Part shown: positions 1 to 8,623 of the stretch, piece after piece | How positions within the stretch are numbered: position 1 is the first letter of the stretch | How the letters are laid out: every line of letters begins with the position of its first letter | Source: a bacterium | GTDB lineage: Bacteria; Desulfobacterota; Binatia; HRBIN30; CADEER01 | DNA length: 64,000 nucleotides | Assembly: GCA_019637795.1 (NCBI GenBank) | Contig: JAHBUY010000006.1 | Coordinates: 178,330 to 242,329, forward strand | Reading direction: 5' to 3' | The notes under the pieces: model-generated | What the model was told of the DNA's origin: nothing | What the model saw: the letters and a program-made list of their open reading frames with translations, nothing else | Database searches by the model: none | Program-made: the position numbers and the translations under genes

Positions 1-1
1 C

Positions 2-901
2 GACCCTCGCCTGTTCGCGCCGCTGCCGGCGGATCAGCGGCGGCGCATCGCCGACGAGTTCGTCGCCTTCGCCCTGCGGCGCGACGGCGCGCCGGACCTG
101 CGGACGCGCACGCTGGCGGAGCGCGAGGCGTTCTTCGCCCGCCTGCGCGCGACGCCGGCGCCGCGCTGGGACGGACCGCCGATCGATCCGACCGAATTCG
201 CCCGCTGGCATCGCACGCGCGAGCCGCTGGGCGGCGCCCCGCCGCTGATCGCCTGGCTGGTGAAGGTGGCGCGCGCCAACGAAGGCGAGGGCTGGGGCGT
301 CGACTACCTGCTCGATCGCGGCGGGTTCGACGGGCTCGGCGCCGGCGGCGCGTTGCAGCCGCGCGATTTCGCCGACCTCGAGGAGACCTACCACACGCGC
401 ATCATGCGCGAGGTGGTGGCGCTCTTCGGCATCGACTACCAGTTGCGCACGCCGCCGTGGCCGATCCAGCAGTCGGTGAAGCTGATGGCGCGCCTGCCGC
501 GGCAGGCGTCGTACATGCTGCTGCTCGCCGGCGAGCTCATGGGGACCGTCGCCTTCGCGCTGCTCGCGCGCCAGGGCGAGGAGCTGCTGGCCGCCCACCC
601 GGCGGTCGCCGCCCGGGTGCGCCTGCTGCTCGACGAGATCCTGATCGACGAGGTCGGGCACGTCACCTTCCTCCTCGGTTCGATGCGCGGCTGGCAACTG
701 GCGCTGATCCGCCGCCTGGCGCTCCTCTTTGCCGCCAGCGCGCGCCGTGGCTACGCCAACGACGCGCGCGAGGCGGCGCTGATGGCCGCCGGCATCCGCG
801 ACTATTCGCTCGCCATCATGCCCGAGCGCGTCCTGCGCCGCGCCTTCGTGCCGGCGCCGTACTGGCCGCCCGCCTACGGCGCGCCGCCGGTGGCGGCATG
901 A
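2..901 (+). CDS. Ferritin-like domain protein, 5'-truncated
   Basis: The frame is open from base 2, so the N-terminus lies outside the window; 299 residues are visible. The C-terminal half is alpha-helical. A helix ending ELMGTVAFALL is followed by EILIDEVGHVTFLL, and the DEVGH segment resembles the D/E-x-x-H helix that binds iron in ferritin-like diiron proteins. That makes a diiron or ferritin-like fold plausible, but the first iron-binding helix cannot be verified here. The stop codon overlaps the ATG of the next gene (ATGA), so it is probably co-transcribed and translationally coupled with the TetR regulator. No specific substrate can be assigned. Confidence 0.6.
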   Translation, partial: DPRLFAPLPADQRRRIADEFVAFALRRDGAPDLRTRTLAEREAFFARLRATPAPRWDGPPIDPTEFARWHRTREPLGGAPPLIAWLVKVARANEGEGWGVDYLLDRGGFDGLGAGGALQPRDFADLEETYHTRIMREVVALFGIDYQLRTPPWPIQQSVKLMARLPRQASYMLLLAGELMGTVAFALLARQGEELLAAHPAVAARVRLLLDEILIDEVGHVTFLLGSMRGWQLALIRRLALLFAASARRGYANDAREAALMAAGIRDYSLAIMPERVLRRAFVPAPYWPPAYGAPPVAA

Positions 902-1599
902 CGGCGCGCCGCGCCGGTCGCGCCGCGCCGCGCCGTCGCCCCGGGCGGCCGCCCGGCCCGAGCCAGGCGCCGCTGCTGCGCGCCCGTCTGATCGCGGAAG
1001 CGAGCCGCCTCTACGCCGACGGCGGCTCGAGCGGCCTCAGCTTCGCCACCGTCGCCGCCCGCACCGGCCTCACCAAGCCGACGGTGTTCCACTACTTCGC
1101 CAACAAGGGCGTCCTGCTGCACGCCGTCTTCGAGGCCCTGGGCGAGCGCCTGCAGCGGGCGGCGGAGGGCTGGTTCGACGCGCCGCCGGCGTCCTACGCG
1201 GCGCGCCTCGAGCAGCTCGTCGCGGCGCTGGTCGACTTCTATGGTCGCGATCCGCTGAACGCCCGCATCCTCTGCCACGGCCTGCTCGAAGCCGACCGCC
1301 TGGCGCCCTGGCGCACCGCCGGGACGGCGCCGCCGCCGGTGTTCGACCACTTCATCCGCCGCTTCATGCAGTTCATCGCCGACGGCGCCGCCGCCGGCGA
1401 GTTCCACGCCGACCGGCCGATGGCGATCATCATGGCGATCGGCGGCATCGTGCTGTTCGAGCTCATGCTGCCCGACCGCGGCCGGCCGTTTCGCAGCGGC
1501 CCCTTCGGCGCCGCGTCGCTGGAGGAGCGCGCGGCCGAGATGGCGACGCTGATCCGCCGCGCCGTGGTGCGGCCGTCGGCGCGGCTGCGGAAGACGTAG
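898..1599 (+). CDS. TetR/AcrR family transcriptional regulator
   Basis: 233 residues. After a basic Arg/Pro-rich start, residues ~20-75 form a TetR-type helix-turn-helix: the segment FATVAARTGLTKPTVFHYF contains the characteristic T-x-x-T-V-x-x-Y/H-F recognition helix, followed by K(E/G)-x-L. The remaining ~150 residues are the variable ligand-binding helical domain. The ATG overlaps the upstream stop by 4 bp. It likely represses its own operon or the downstream amidohydrolase-VOC-SDR genes in response to a small hydrophobic ligand; the ligand is unknown. Confidence 0.88.
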   Translation: MTARRAGRAAPRRRPGRPPGPSQAPLLRARLIAEASRLYADGGSSGLSFATVAARTGLTKPTVFHYFANKGVLLHAVFEALGERLQRAAEGWFDAPPASYAARLEQLVAALVDFYGRDPLNARILCHGLLEADRLAPWRTAGTAPPPVFDHFIRRFMQFIADGAAAGEFHADRPMAIIMAIGGIVLFELMLPDRGRPFRSGPFGAASLEERAAEMATLIRRAVVRPSARLRKT

Positions 1600-1680
1600 A
1601 CGCCCACGGACACGCGGAGCCCCGGAGCCACCCCCGGCGTCCGCCGTTCTCCGCTCCACCGGGCGCGATCAGGAGGCGCA

Positions 1681-2793
1681 ATGAAAACCATCGATGCGGA
1701 CGGACACGTCATCGAGCCGCCGGATCTCTGGCAGCGGGAGCTGCCAGCGGCGCTGCGCGATCGCGGCTTCCAGGTGATCTGGAACCCCGACACGCGGCAG
1801 GAGGAGGTCCACCTCGAAGGGGCGCCGCTGCTGCCCTTCGGCATCGTCGGCGTCGGCATGGCCGGGCGGCCGTTCGACGACATCGGCAAGGGCGTCCGCT
1901 ACCGCGACCTGATGCCGGGCGGCAGCGATCCGCGGCGGCGGCTGGTCGACATGGACGACGAGGGCATCGACGTCGCCGTGCTCTATCCGTCGATCGGTCT
2001 CTTTCTCGAGGCGATCCGCGATCCGGCGCTCGCCGAGGCGAGCTGCCGCGTCTACAACGACTGGCTCGCCGACTACTGCCGCGCCGCGCCCGGGCGGCTG
2101 ACCGGCGTCGCCGCGATCCCATTGCAGGACGTCGACGCGGCGGTGCGCGAGCTGCGCCGCGCCTGCGGCGGGCTCGCCATGCGCGGCGCCTTCATCCGGC
2201 CCAATCCCTGCGGCAGCCGCGCCCTGCACGACCCCTACTTCGACCCCTTCTGGGCGGCGGCGGCCGAGATGGGCGTGCCGATCGGGCTGCACCCGTCGGG
2301 CGCCGGCGACCTGCCCGGCGCCTTCCAGGGCCTGCGCCTCGACGCCCCGATCATGGGCCACCCCTCGATCTTCTTCATCGACAACTACATCGGCTTCTCC
2401 CACCTGGTGTGCGGCGGCGTGCTCGAACGCCACCCGACGCTCACCGTCGTCGTCCTCGAGGCCGGCGGCGGCTGGCTGGCGCACTGGTTCGATCGCTTCG
2501 ACCACTTCGCCAAGGTCTACGCCTGGATGGCGCCGGAGCTGCGCGCCACGCCGAGCGAGTACTTCCGCCGCCAGTGCTACATCTCCTTCGATCCCGACGA
2601 GACGACGCTGCCGCTGCTGGCGCCGGTGATCGGCGAGGACCGCATCGTCTGGGCGTCGGACTACCCGCACCTCGACGCCACCTTCCCCGGCGTCGTGCGC
2701 GAGCTGGAGGAGCATCTCCTGGCGCTGCCGCCCAGCGCCCAGGACAAGGTGCGCGGCGGCAACGCGGCGCGGCTGTACGGGCTCGACGCCTGA
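1681..2793 (+). CDS. Amidohydrolase family 2 protein (ACMSD-like)
   Basis: 370 residues with a strong AGGAGG ribosome-binding site 4 bp before the ATG. The N-terminal IDADGHVIEPPDLW carries the D-x-H metal motif typical of amidohydrolase-2 (PF04909) proteins related to ACMSD and resorcylate decarboxylases. GLHPSG in the middle and WASDYPHLD near the C-terminus supply the further His and the conserved catalytic Asp. Such enzymes hydrolyse or decarboxylate aromatic and heterocyclic carboxylates using one Zn. It is followed after 32 bp by a VOC gene and then an SDR gene, suggesting one catabolic operon. The substrate is not inferable. Confidence 0.88.
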   Translation: MKTIDADGHVIEPPDLWQRELPAALRDRGFQVIWNPDTRQEEVHLEGAPLLPFGIVGVGMAGRPFDDIGKGVRYRDLMPGGSDPRRRLVDMDDEGIDVAVLYPSIGLFLEAIRDPALAEASCRVYNDWLADYCRAAPGRLTGVAAIPLQDVDAAVRELRRACGGLAMRGAFIRPNPCGSRALHDPYFDPFWAAAAEMGVPIGLHPSGAGDLPGAFQGLRLDAPIMGHPSIFFIDNYIGFSHLVCGGVLERHPTLTVVVLEAGGGWLAHWFDRFDHFAKVYAWMAPELRATPSEYFRRQCYISFDPDETTLPLLAPVIGEDRIVWASDYPHLDATFPGVVRELEEHLLALPPSAQDKVRGGNAARLYGLDA

Positions 2794-2825
2794 CCGCGGG
2801 CGGGCGCGCAGGGAGGCCACGGGAG

Positions 2826-3290
2826 ATGAAGAACGCGCGTTTGTTGCACTACTCGCATTGCGTGTCGGACCTCGGCCGCTCGAAGCGGTTCTACACCGAG
2901 GTGCTGGGCTTCGCGGTGGTCGCCGAATTCGACTTCGACGACGCCGCCACGGCGCGGGTGATGGGCGTGCCGGGGGCGAAGTTCACCGGCGTGTTCATGC
3001 AGCGGGACGGCTTCCGCATGGAGATCATCGCCTTCACCAACCCGCCGCCGGAGCGCGCGGCGCGGCGGCGGGCGTCGAACGAGATCGGACATTCGCACCT
3101 CAGCTTCTACGTCACCGACCTCGACGCCACCCTCGCCGAGCTGCGGGCCCAGGGAGTGCCCGTCGACGCCGAGACCCGCGCCACCCTGGTGAACGGCATC
3201 GAATGCTGCGTGGTGCGCGACCCCGACGGCTTCCCGATCGAGATCGTGCAGACGCCGACGCTCACCCTGCTGCCCTACGAGAGCGCGTGA
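2826..3290 (+). CDS. VOC (glyoxalase/bleomycin-resistance) superfamily protein
   Basis: 154 residues, starting at the ATG preceded by GGGAG. Two beta-alpha-beta-beta-beta modules are visible: LLHYSHCVSDLGRSKRFYTE..LGF at the N-terminus and IGHSHLSFYVTDLDATLAEL in the second half. Candidate metal ligands are the two His residues at module starts and the Glu in FPIEIVQ. VOC proteins include glyoxalase I, extradiol dioxygenases and isomerases. It sits between an amidohydrolase and an SDR with a one-base gap to the latter, so a catabolic lyase/isomerase role in the same pathway is likely. Confidence 0.85.
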   Translation: MKNARLLHYSHCVSDLGRSKRFYTEVLGFAVVAEFDFDDAATARVMGVPGAKFTGVFMQRDGFRMEIIAFTNPPPERAARRRASNEIGHSHLSFYVTDLDATLAELRAQGVPVDAETRATLVNGIECCVVRDPDGFPIEIVQTPTLTLLPYESA

Positions 3291-3291
3291 G

Positions 3292-4044
3292 ATGGCCGGT
3301 CGACTCGCGGGCAAGATCGCGATCATCACCGGCGCCGCCAAGGGCCAGGGCGCGGGCGTGGCGCGGCGCTTCGTCGCCGAGGGCGCCCGCGTGGCGCTGC
3401 TCGACGTCCTCGCCGAGCCCGGCCGCGCCCTCGCCGCCGAGCTCGGCGACGCGGCGCGCTTCCACCACTGCGACGTCGCCGACGAGGCGCAGGTCGCGGC
3501 CGCCGTCGCGGCGGCGACGCGGCACTTCGGCGGCCTCGACGTGCTCTACAACAATGCCGCCGTCATCGCCTACGGCCGGCGCATCGCCGATCTGCCCAGC
3601 GACGAGTGGGACCGCACCCTGGCGATCAACCTGCGCGGCCCGTTCCTCTGCGCCAAATACGCCCTGCCCCACCTCGTCGCGCGCGGCGGCGGCGCCATCA
3701 TCAACGTCTCCTCGCACGGCGCCTTCCAGGCCTCGCCGACCGGCGTCGCCGACTACGCCGTCGCCAAGGGCGGCCTGGTCACCCTCACCTACTACCTCGC
3801 CTCGGAATACGGCCACGAGCAGGTGCGCGCCAACTGCATCGCCCCGGGGCCGGTGCCCACCGACCTCAATGCCCCGTTCCTCGGCAGCGAGGAGGGGCGC
3901 GCCCAGACCGCGATGTGGATCCCGCTCGGCCGCGTCGGCGCCATCGACGACGTCGCCCACGCCGCCGTCTTCCTCGCCTCCGACGAATCGCGCTGGATCA
4001 CCGGCGCGGTGCTGCGCGTCGACGGCGGCATGGTGGTGCAGTGA
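3292..4044 (+). CDS. Short-chain dehydrogenase/reductase (SDR)
   Basis: 250 residues, classical SDR length. The cofactor loop is TGAAKGQGAG (TGxxxGxG) and the NNAA motif (LYNNAAVIA) is present. The catalytic set is NVSS, then Y-x-x-x-K in DYAVAKGG, with CIAPGPVPTDL closing the active site. The D after the second beta strand (LLDVL) suggests NAD rather than NADP. The ATG lies one base after the stop of the VOC gene. Probably an NAD-dependent alcohol/ketone oxidoreductase working on the intermediate handled by the two genes upstream. Confidence 0.92.
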   Translation: MAGRLAGKIAIITGAAKGQGAGVARRFVAEGARVALLDVLAEPGRALAAELGDAARFHHCDVADEAQVAAAVAAATRHFGGLDVLYNNAAVIAYGRRIADLPSDEWDRTLAINLRGPFLCAKYALPHLVARGGGAIINVSSHGAFQASPTGVADYAVAKGGLVTLTYYLASEYGHEQVRANCIAPGPVPTDLNAPFLGSEEGRAQTAMWIPLGRVGAIDDVAHAAVFLASDESRWITGAVLRVDGGMVVQ

Positions 4045-4144
4045 GGCCGCGGCGACGCGCCGCGCCGCCGCGCGCATCGTCGTCTCTCCCCTCGCGACCG
4101 ACGATCACCGGCCTCGCGCCGCCACGGCCGGTCGCTGGCCGGAC

Positions 4145-4173
4145 GCGGCCCACGGCCGCGCCCCTGCTTTTTT
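4145..4173 (+). terminator. Possible intrinsic terminator after the SDR operon
   Basis: A 6-bp perfect stem (GCGGCC, loop CAC, GGCCGC at 4145-4159) is followed eight bases later by six T (4168-4173). The spacing between stem and T-run is longer than in canonical terminators, so this is tentative. Its position between the SDR stop and the next gene start fits. Confidence 0.35.
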
Positions 4174-4219
4174 CGATCTATGCGATGCGCTGAGCAGCGA
4201 TTATAGTCGTCACCCGGAC

Positions 4220-6058
4220 ATGCCCCGTCCCGTCGCGCTCATCGTGAATGACGATCCGTCGCAGCTCCGGCTGAGCGCCGCGGTGCTGGACAAGGGTGGA
4301 TTCGCGACGCGCACCTGCGCCAGCGCGGAGGAGGCGCTGGCGCTGCTCGCCGAGTCGCCGGCGGTCGATCTGATCGTCACCGACCTGCACATGCCGGGCA
4401 TCGACGGCTGGCGCTTCTGCCGCTTGCTGCGCTCGCCGGAGCTCCGCGCCTGCAACCACATCCCGATCCTGGTCGTGTCGGCGACGTTCTCCGGCAGCGA
4501 CGCGGAGCTGCGCAGCCTCGAGCTCGGCGCCAGCGGCTTCCTCGCCGCGCCCTTCGCGCCCTCGGCGCTGCAGGACTATGCGCGGGCGCTGCTCAGCGGC
4601 CGCCGCCCCGAGTCGGCGCCGCAGGTGGTGATCGCGCACGCCAGCGCCGCGGAGCGCGAGCGCCTGCGCGCCGCCTTCCAGGGCGCCGGGTACCAGGTCG
4701 ACTGCGCCGCCGGCGCCACCGAGGCGCTCGCCGCCTGGCGGGCGCTGCAGCCCGAGCTGATCGTCGTCGATCAGCGCCTGCCGGACGGGCCGGCGACCGA
4801 GCTGCTGTCCGCCGTCACGGCCGCGGGATCGCCGACCGCCGCCATCGCGCTGGTCGATCCGGCGGCCGGCGGCGACGCGGTGGGGCTGGCGCGCCACGGC
4901 GCCGCCGCCAGCGTGCCGTGGCCCGCCGACCCGACGCGCCTGCTCGAGGTCGCCGCCGCGGCGCGCCGCCAGCGGGCGATGATCCGCATCGAGGAGCGGC
5001 TCGAGGAACGCAATCGCGCCCTGCGCGATGCCGATGCGCGCTGGCGGGCGCTGGTCGAAGCGATCCCCGAGATCGTCATCCTGCACGACGCCGACGGCAC
5101 CATCCGCCACGTCAACCGCATCGGCGCCGCCTATCTCGGGTGGCCGGTCGACGAATGCGTCGGCCGCGACCTCGGCGAGGTCGAGCGCGGCGCGCCGGCG
5201 CGCGGCGCCGACGCGCCCTTCGAGACGACCTGGGTGGCGCGCAGCGGCCGCGAGATTCCAGTCGAGGTGGTGCGCCGCCCGCTGCGCTTCGACGGCCGCG
5301 ATGGCTTCCTGAGCATCGCCCGCGACGTCAGCGCCCGCCAGGAGCTGACGCGCCAGCGCCAGCAGTTCCTCGCCATGCTCACCCACGACATCAAGAACCC
5401 GCTCGGCATCGTGCTCGGGTTCGCCGAGCTGCTCGGCGAGGTCGGGCCGCTGAACGAGCAGCAGCAGGACCTGCTGGCGCGCATCCAGGCGAACGCCGGC
5501 GCCGTGCTGACCCTGGTCGCGAACTACCTCAACCTCGGCCAGATCGAGGCCGGACAGCTCAGCATCACGCGCAAGCCGGTGGACGTCGCGACGCTGATCG
5601 ACGGCGTCCTCGACCAGTTCCGCGCCGCCGCGGCGCGCGCGCGCATCGCCTGCGAGCGCCGGGTCGACGACGCCCTCGGCGTCATCGCCGCCGACCCGGT
5701 GGCGCTCGAACGCGTGCTCACCAACCTGATGCACAACGCGCTCAAGTTCACGCCGCCGGGCGGCCGCATCGGCCTCCGCGCCGGCCGCAGCGCCGAGGCG
5801 ATCACGCTGCAGGTCAGCGACACCGGCGCCGGCATCGCCCCCGAGGAGCTGGAGAGCGTCTTCCAGCTCTATCGGCGCGGCATGACCCGACAGGCGCGCG
5901 AGGGCACCGGCCTCGGCCTGTTCATCGCCCGCGCCCTGGTCGGCGCGCACGGCGGCCACATCGGCATCGAGAGCACGCTCGGCGAGGGCACCACCGTCAC
6001 CGTGTCGCTGCCCCTGGCGACCGCCGACGAGCCGGAGCCGGCGGCGAGCGGCCGCTGA
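4220..6058 (+). CDS. Hybrid sensor histidine kinase (REC-REC-PAS-HisKA-HATPase)
   Basis: 612 residues, cytoplasmic, no membrane segment. Residues ~5-125 are a receiver domain (acidic pair D11/D12, phospho-acceptor D55 in TDLHMPG, Lys replaced near AAPF). Residues ~137-255 form a second, probably degenerate receiver (VVDQRLPDG). A coiled stretch leads to a PAS domain (~275-385). The HisKA H-box FLAMLTHDIKNPLG has the phosphorylated H389. The HATPase domain shows NLMHNALKF, DTGAGIA and GTGLGLF boxes. Receivers at the N-terminus suggest it integrates a phosphorelay input from another kinase. No cognate regulator lies next to it. The start was chosen at the only ATG directly preceding the receiver fold; a TATAGT hexamer lies 12 bp upstream. 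Confidence 0.92.
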   Translation: MPRPVALIVNDDPSQLRLSAAVLDKGGFATRTCASAEEALALLAESPAVDLIVTDLHMPGIDGWRFCRLLRSPELRACNHIPILVVSATFSGSDAELRSLELGASGFLAAPFAPSALQDYARALLSGRRPESAPQVVIAHASAAERERLRAAFQGAGYQVDCAAGATEALAAWRALQPELIVVDQRLPDGPATELLSAVTAAGSPTAAIALVDPAAGGDAVGLARHGAAASVPWPADPTRLLEVAAAARRQRAMIRIEERLEERNRALRDADARWRALVEAIPEIVILHDADGTIRHVNRIGAAYLGWPVDECVGRDLGEVERGAPARGADAPFETTWVARSGREIPVEVVRRPLRFDGRDGFLSIARDVSARQELTRQRQQFLAMLTHDIKNPLGIVLGFAELLGEVGPLNEQQQDLLARIQANAGAVLTLVANYLNLGQIEAGQLSITRKPVDVATLIDGVLDQFRAAAARARIACERRVDDALGVIAADPVALERVLTNLMHNALKFTPPGGRIGLRAGRSAEAITLQVSDTGAGIAPEELESVFQLYRRGMTRQAREGTGLGLFIARALVGAHGGHIGIESTLGEGTTVTVSLPLATADEPEPAASGR

Positions 6059-6072
6059 GCGCGGCCGGCACA

Positions 6073-6264
6073 GCTAGCCTTGATGCGACAAAAGACCTTC
6101 ACCACGGAGGCACGGAGAGTACTGATCTCGAAGCCCGCCCAGTGGTCCTCCCAAAGTTCATTGGAAATCGAGTGAAAAGAGGCCCCGCGCCTTCGCTATG
6201 GCACCAAGCCCTCCGTGTCTCCGTGCCTCCGTGGTGAGGAGTTTTCTGTCTCATCAAGGCTAGC
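6073..6264. repeat. Inverted-repeat hairpin element A (CACGGAG family)
   Basis: A ~192-bp element with near-perfect terminal inverted repeats of about 46 bp. The left end begins GCTAGCCTTGATGCGACA and reaches CACCACGGAGGCACGGAG (6100-6117). The right end carries the reverse complement (6219-6236) and finishes ATCAAGGCTAGC. The central ~100 bp has no coding potential that I recognise. The left arm closely matches element B at 26991. It may be a non-autonomous mobile element or a long structured RNA; no target-site duplication is evident. Confidence 0.75.
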
Positions 6265-6302
6265 AGCCCGTCGAACAGCAGGTCGGCTACTCCGGACAGG
6301 TC

Positions 6303-6384
6303 TTGTGCGCCAGCTCTTCGTTGCCGAATCCTCGACACAACCGACCGGTTTGCCTCCGGTTCGGCGCCTCGATCTGGCGCACAA
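6303..6384. repeat. Nested palindrome in intergenic DNA
   Basis: An 11-bp perfect inverted repeat, TTGTGCGCCAG (6303-6313) and CTGGCGCACAA (6374-6384), encloses a second pair CCGAA (6324-6328) and TTCGG (6360-6364). The whole 82 bp can fold as one stem-loop. It lies between element A and the crotonase stop codon. It could act as a terminator-like structure for the crotonase transcript, though no T-run is present. Confidence 0.5.
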
Positions 6385-6424
6385 TCCCTCGCCCTCGCTA
6401 CGCCGCCTGTTTCTCAACGGACTG

Positions 6425-7234
6425 CTAGCGGCCGCGCCAGACCGGGCGGCGCTTCTCGACGAACGCGCGCTGCGCCTCGCGCGCGTCCTCGCTGCGGCGT
6501 AGCGGCCGCCCGAGCTCCTCCTGGCGGCGATAGGCCTCGGCGAGCGGCAGCGACAGCAGCTCGCGCACCCCGGCGCGGGTCGCGCGCACCGCCAGCGGCG
6601 CGTTGGCGGCGATCGCGTCGGCGATCGCCAGCGCGGTCGGCATGAGCTCCGCCGGCGGCACGAGGCGGTTGAGCAGCCCGATCGCCAGCGCCCGCTCGGC
6701 GTCGATCGGCCGCGCCGTGAGCAGCAGCTCGTGCGCGTGCGCCCAGGGGATCTGCCGCGCCAGCAGGACGCTGGCGTGACCGGTGGGATAGAGCCCGAGC
6801 GCCACCTCCTCGAGGGCGAAGGTCGCCGCCGGCACCGCGACCCGGATCTCCGAGGCCAGCATGAGGTCGAAGCCGCCGGCGCGGGCGTGGCCGTTGATCG
6901 CGCACACCAACGGCGTGTCGAGATCGAAGCCGGCCAGGGTCGCGGTGGCGACGCTGCGCAGGCCCTCGAAGTCGACCGCCGCGAGGCGCTCGCCGCGCGC
7001 CAGGGCCTGCGCCGCCGGGATGGTGGCGCGCAGGTCCATGCCGGCGCAGAAGACGCGCTCGCCCGCGCCGGTGAGGACGGCGCAGCGGATCTCGGGATCG
7101 CCGGCGATGCGCCGCCAGGCCGCCGCCAGCTCGACCAGCATCGCCGGATCGAGCGCGTTGGCGCGTTCCGGCCGATCGAGGGTGACGACGGCGACGTGCG
7201 GATGATCGGACGGCAGATCGAAGCGCACCGGCAT
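6425..7234 (-). CDS. Enoyl-CoA hydratase/isomerase (crotonase) family protein
   Basis: 269 residues from the ATG at 7234; a longer frame extends upstream but lacks crotonase homology and crosses a repeat, so the shorter start is preferred. Oxyanion-hole motifs are visible: FCAGMDLRA and NGHARAGGFDL. The Glu equivalent to crotonase Glu164 is kept (LEEVALGL), whereas the Glu144 position is Asp (GGFDL), a substitution seen in some crotonase-fold isomerases and other non-hydratase members. It acts on acyl-CoA thioesters in the cytoplasm. It is divergent from the luciferase-like gene at 7465, with a REPIN-like pair in between. Confidence 0.9.
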   Translation of the reverse strand: MPVRFDLPSDHPHVAVVTLDRPERANALDPAMLVELAAAWRRIAGDPEIRCAVLTGAGERVFCAGMDLRATIPAAQALARGERLAAVDFEGLRSVATATLAGFDLDTPLVCAINGHARAGGFDLMLASEIRVAVPAATFALEEVALGLYPTGHASVLLARQIPWAHAHELLLTARPIDAERALAIGLLNRLVPPAELMPTALAIADAIAANAPLAVRATRAGVRELLSLPLAEAYRRQEELGRPLRRSEDAREAQRAFVEKRRPVWRGR

Positions 7235-7267
7235 GCGGCCATCCGCTATCACATGGGACCGGCGATT

Positions 7268-7399
7268 GGAGGGCCGCGCTCCCGCGCGGCCGTGCCCTGG
7301 TGCCGCATCGCCGGCAGCGCCTCGGCGTGGCCGCGGCGCCGGGATGCGGTCGTTGCCACGCCGTCCGCGTCGCCCGGCCGCGCGGAAGCGCGGCCCTCC
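7268..7399. repeat. REPIN-like pair of inverted palindromes
   Basis: Two 25-bp copies (7268-7292 and 7375-7399) are in inverted orientation and match at 24 of 25 positions. Each copy starts GGAGG and contains an 8-bp palindromic stem GGCCGCGC/GCGCGGCC around a four-base loop. Two REP palindromes facing each other over ~80 bp is the usual layout of REPINs mobilised by RAYT (Y1-type) transposases. No RAYT gene is in the window. Confidence 0.65.
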
Positions 7400-7434
7400 A
7401 GGCGTGCGCATCGCCATGGCGCAGCCCGACCCCC

Positions 7435-7440
7435 TATAGT
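7435..7440 (+). promoter_or_regulatory. Possible -10 hexamer of the luciferase-like operon
   Basis: TATAGT lies 24 bp upstream of the ATG at 7465, just after the REPIN-like pair, and matches five of six bases of TATAAT. No convincing -35 box is visible at 16-18 bp spacing, so the promoter assignment is weak. Confidence 0.3.
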
Positions 7441-7464
7441 ATGCACGGCGCTTCAGGAGGACTG

Positions 7465-8619
7465 ATGGAGTTCGGACTGTTCGTTCAGGCGCACGTGCCG
7501 CGCCACGAAATGGAAGCCGATCCGGTCAACGCGGAGCACGACCGGTTGATGCGCGAGCTCGAGGTGGCGATCGCCTGCGACCGCGCCGGCTGGAAGTACG
7601 TCTGGTCGGTCGAGCATCACTTCCTCGAGGAGTACTCGCACATCTCGGCGTCGGAGATCTTCCTGCCCTACGTCGCCGCCAAGACCGAGCGCATCCACGT
7701 CGGCTCGGCGATCTACAACATCACGCCGCCGGTGAATCACCCGGCGCGCATGGCCGAGCGGGTGGCGATGCTCGACCACCTGAGCGAGGGCCGCTTCGAG
7801 TTCGGCACCGGCCGCGGCTCGTCGAGCACCGAATTCAAGGGCTTCAGCATTCCCGACGGCGAGACGACGCGCAACATGTTCGACGAATCGCTGCGCGAGA
7901 TCCTGCGCATGTGGCGCGAGACCCGCTACAGCTTCCAGGGCACGTACTTCTCGATGCCCGAGCGCAACGTGCTGCCCAAGCCGTACAGCAAGCCGCATCC
8001 GCCGCTGTGGGTGGCGTGCGGCAGCCCGTCGACCTTCGAGAAGGCGGGCCGACTCGGCCTCGGCGCGCTGTGTTTCAGCCTGGGCTCGCCGAAGGACTTC
8101 GAGCCGCTGATCCGCATCTACAAGGACAACATCCGGCACGCCGAGCCGGTGGGCGAGTACGTGAACGACAACGTCGCCTGCGTCACCCAGATGGTCTGCC
8201 TGGAGGACCGCAAGCGGGCCCGCGAGGTCGCGCTGACGATGGGCAGCGGCTACCACACCAGCCTCGTCTTCCGGTACCTCGACACCTTCCCGCGCCCCGC
8301 CGGCGTCCCCGAGTGGCCGAAGCTGATCCCCGATCCGACCCCGGCACAGCTCGAGGAGCGCATCGCCAGCGGCCAGCGCATCGTCGGCGACCCCGACGAG
8401 TGCGCCAGGGCGGTGCAGCAGTACGTCGACATCGGCTGCGACCAGATCATCTTCGGCATCCTCGCCTCCACCATGGCGCAGGAGACCGCGCTCGAAACCG
8501 TCCGCCTGTTCGGCGCCGAGGTGCAGCCGCGTTTCGACAAGGACCCGGTGCACAGCACGACCCGCTATCGCGAAGCCGCGCTGCGCACGAGCGGCGGCCC
8601 GCGGGCGGCGGTGTCGTGA
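7465..8619 (+). CDS. LLM class flavin-dependent oxidoreductase
   Basis: 384 residues with an ideal AGGAGG four bases before the ATG. The sequence starts MEFGLFVQAHVP and continues VWSVEHHFLEEYSHIS and IHVGSAIYNITPPVNHP, the layout of luciferase-like monooxygenases (TIM barrel, PF00296). EGRFEFGTGRGSS is the phosphate-binding region. The C-terminal IVGDPDECARAVQQY helix is also typical. These enzymes use FMNH2 or F420 to oxidise organic substrates. It is followed after 4 bp by a second LLM gene, so the two probably act in one pathway or complex. Cofactor and substrate are undetermined. Confidence 0.92.
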   Translation: MEFGLFVQAHVPRHEMEADPVNAEHDRLMRELEVAIACDRAGWKYVWSVEHHFLEEYSHISASEIFLPYVAAKTERIHVGSAIYNITPPVNHPARMAERVAMLDHLSEGRFEFGTGRGSSSTEFKGFSIPDGETTRNMFDESLREILRMWRETRYSFQGTYFSMPERNVLPKPYSKPHPPLWVACGSPSTFEKAGRLGLGALCFSLGSPKDFEPLIRIYKDNIRHAEPVGEYVNDNVACVTQMVCLEDRKRAREVALTMGSGYHTSLVFRYLDTFPRPAGVPEWPKLIPDPTPAQLEERIASGQRIVGDPDECARAVQQYVDIGCDQIIFGILASTMAQETALETVRLFGAEVQPRFDKDPVHSTTRYREAALRTSGGPRAAVS

Positions 8620-8623
8620 GCGC

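Noticed and set aside
4202..4207. TATAGT upstream of the hybrid kinase as a full promoter
   Set aside because: No acceptable -35 box at 16-18 bp, so only mentioned as a hexamer within the gene entry.
7235..7417. A 61-residue N-terminal extension of the crotonase gene
   Set aside because: It is Arg/Gly-rich, crosses the REPIN-like repeat and has no homology to crotonases; the ATG at 7234 gives the normal length.
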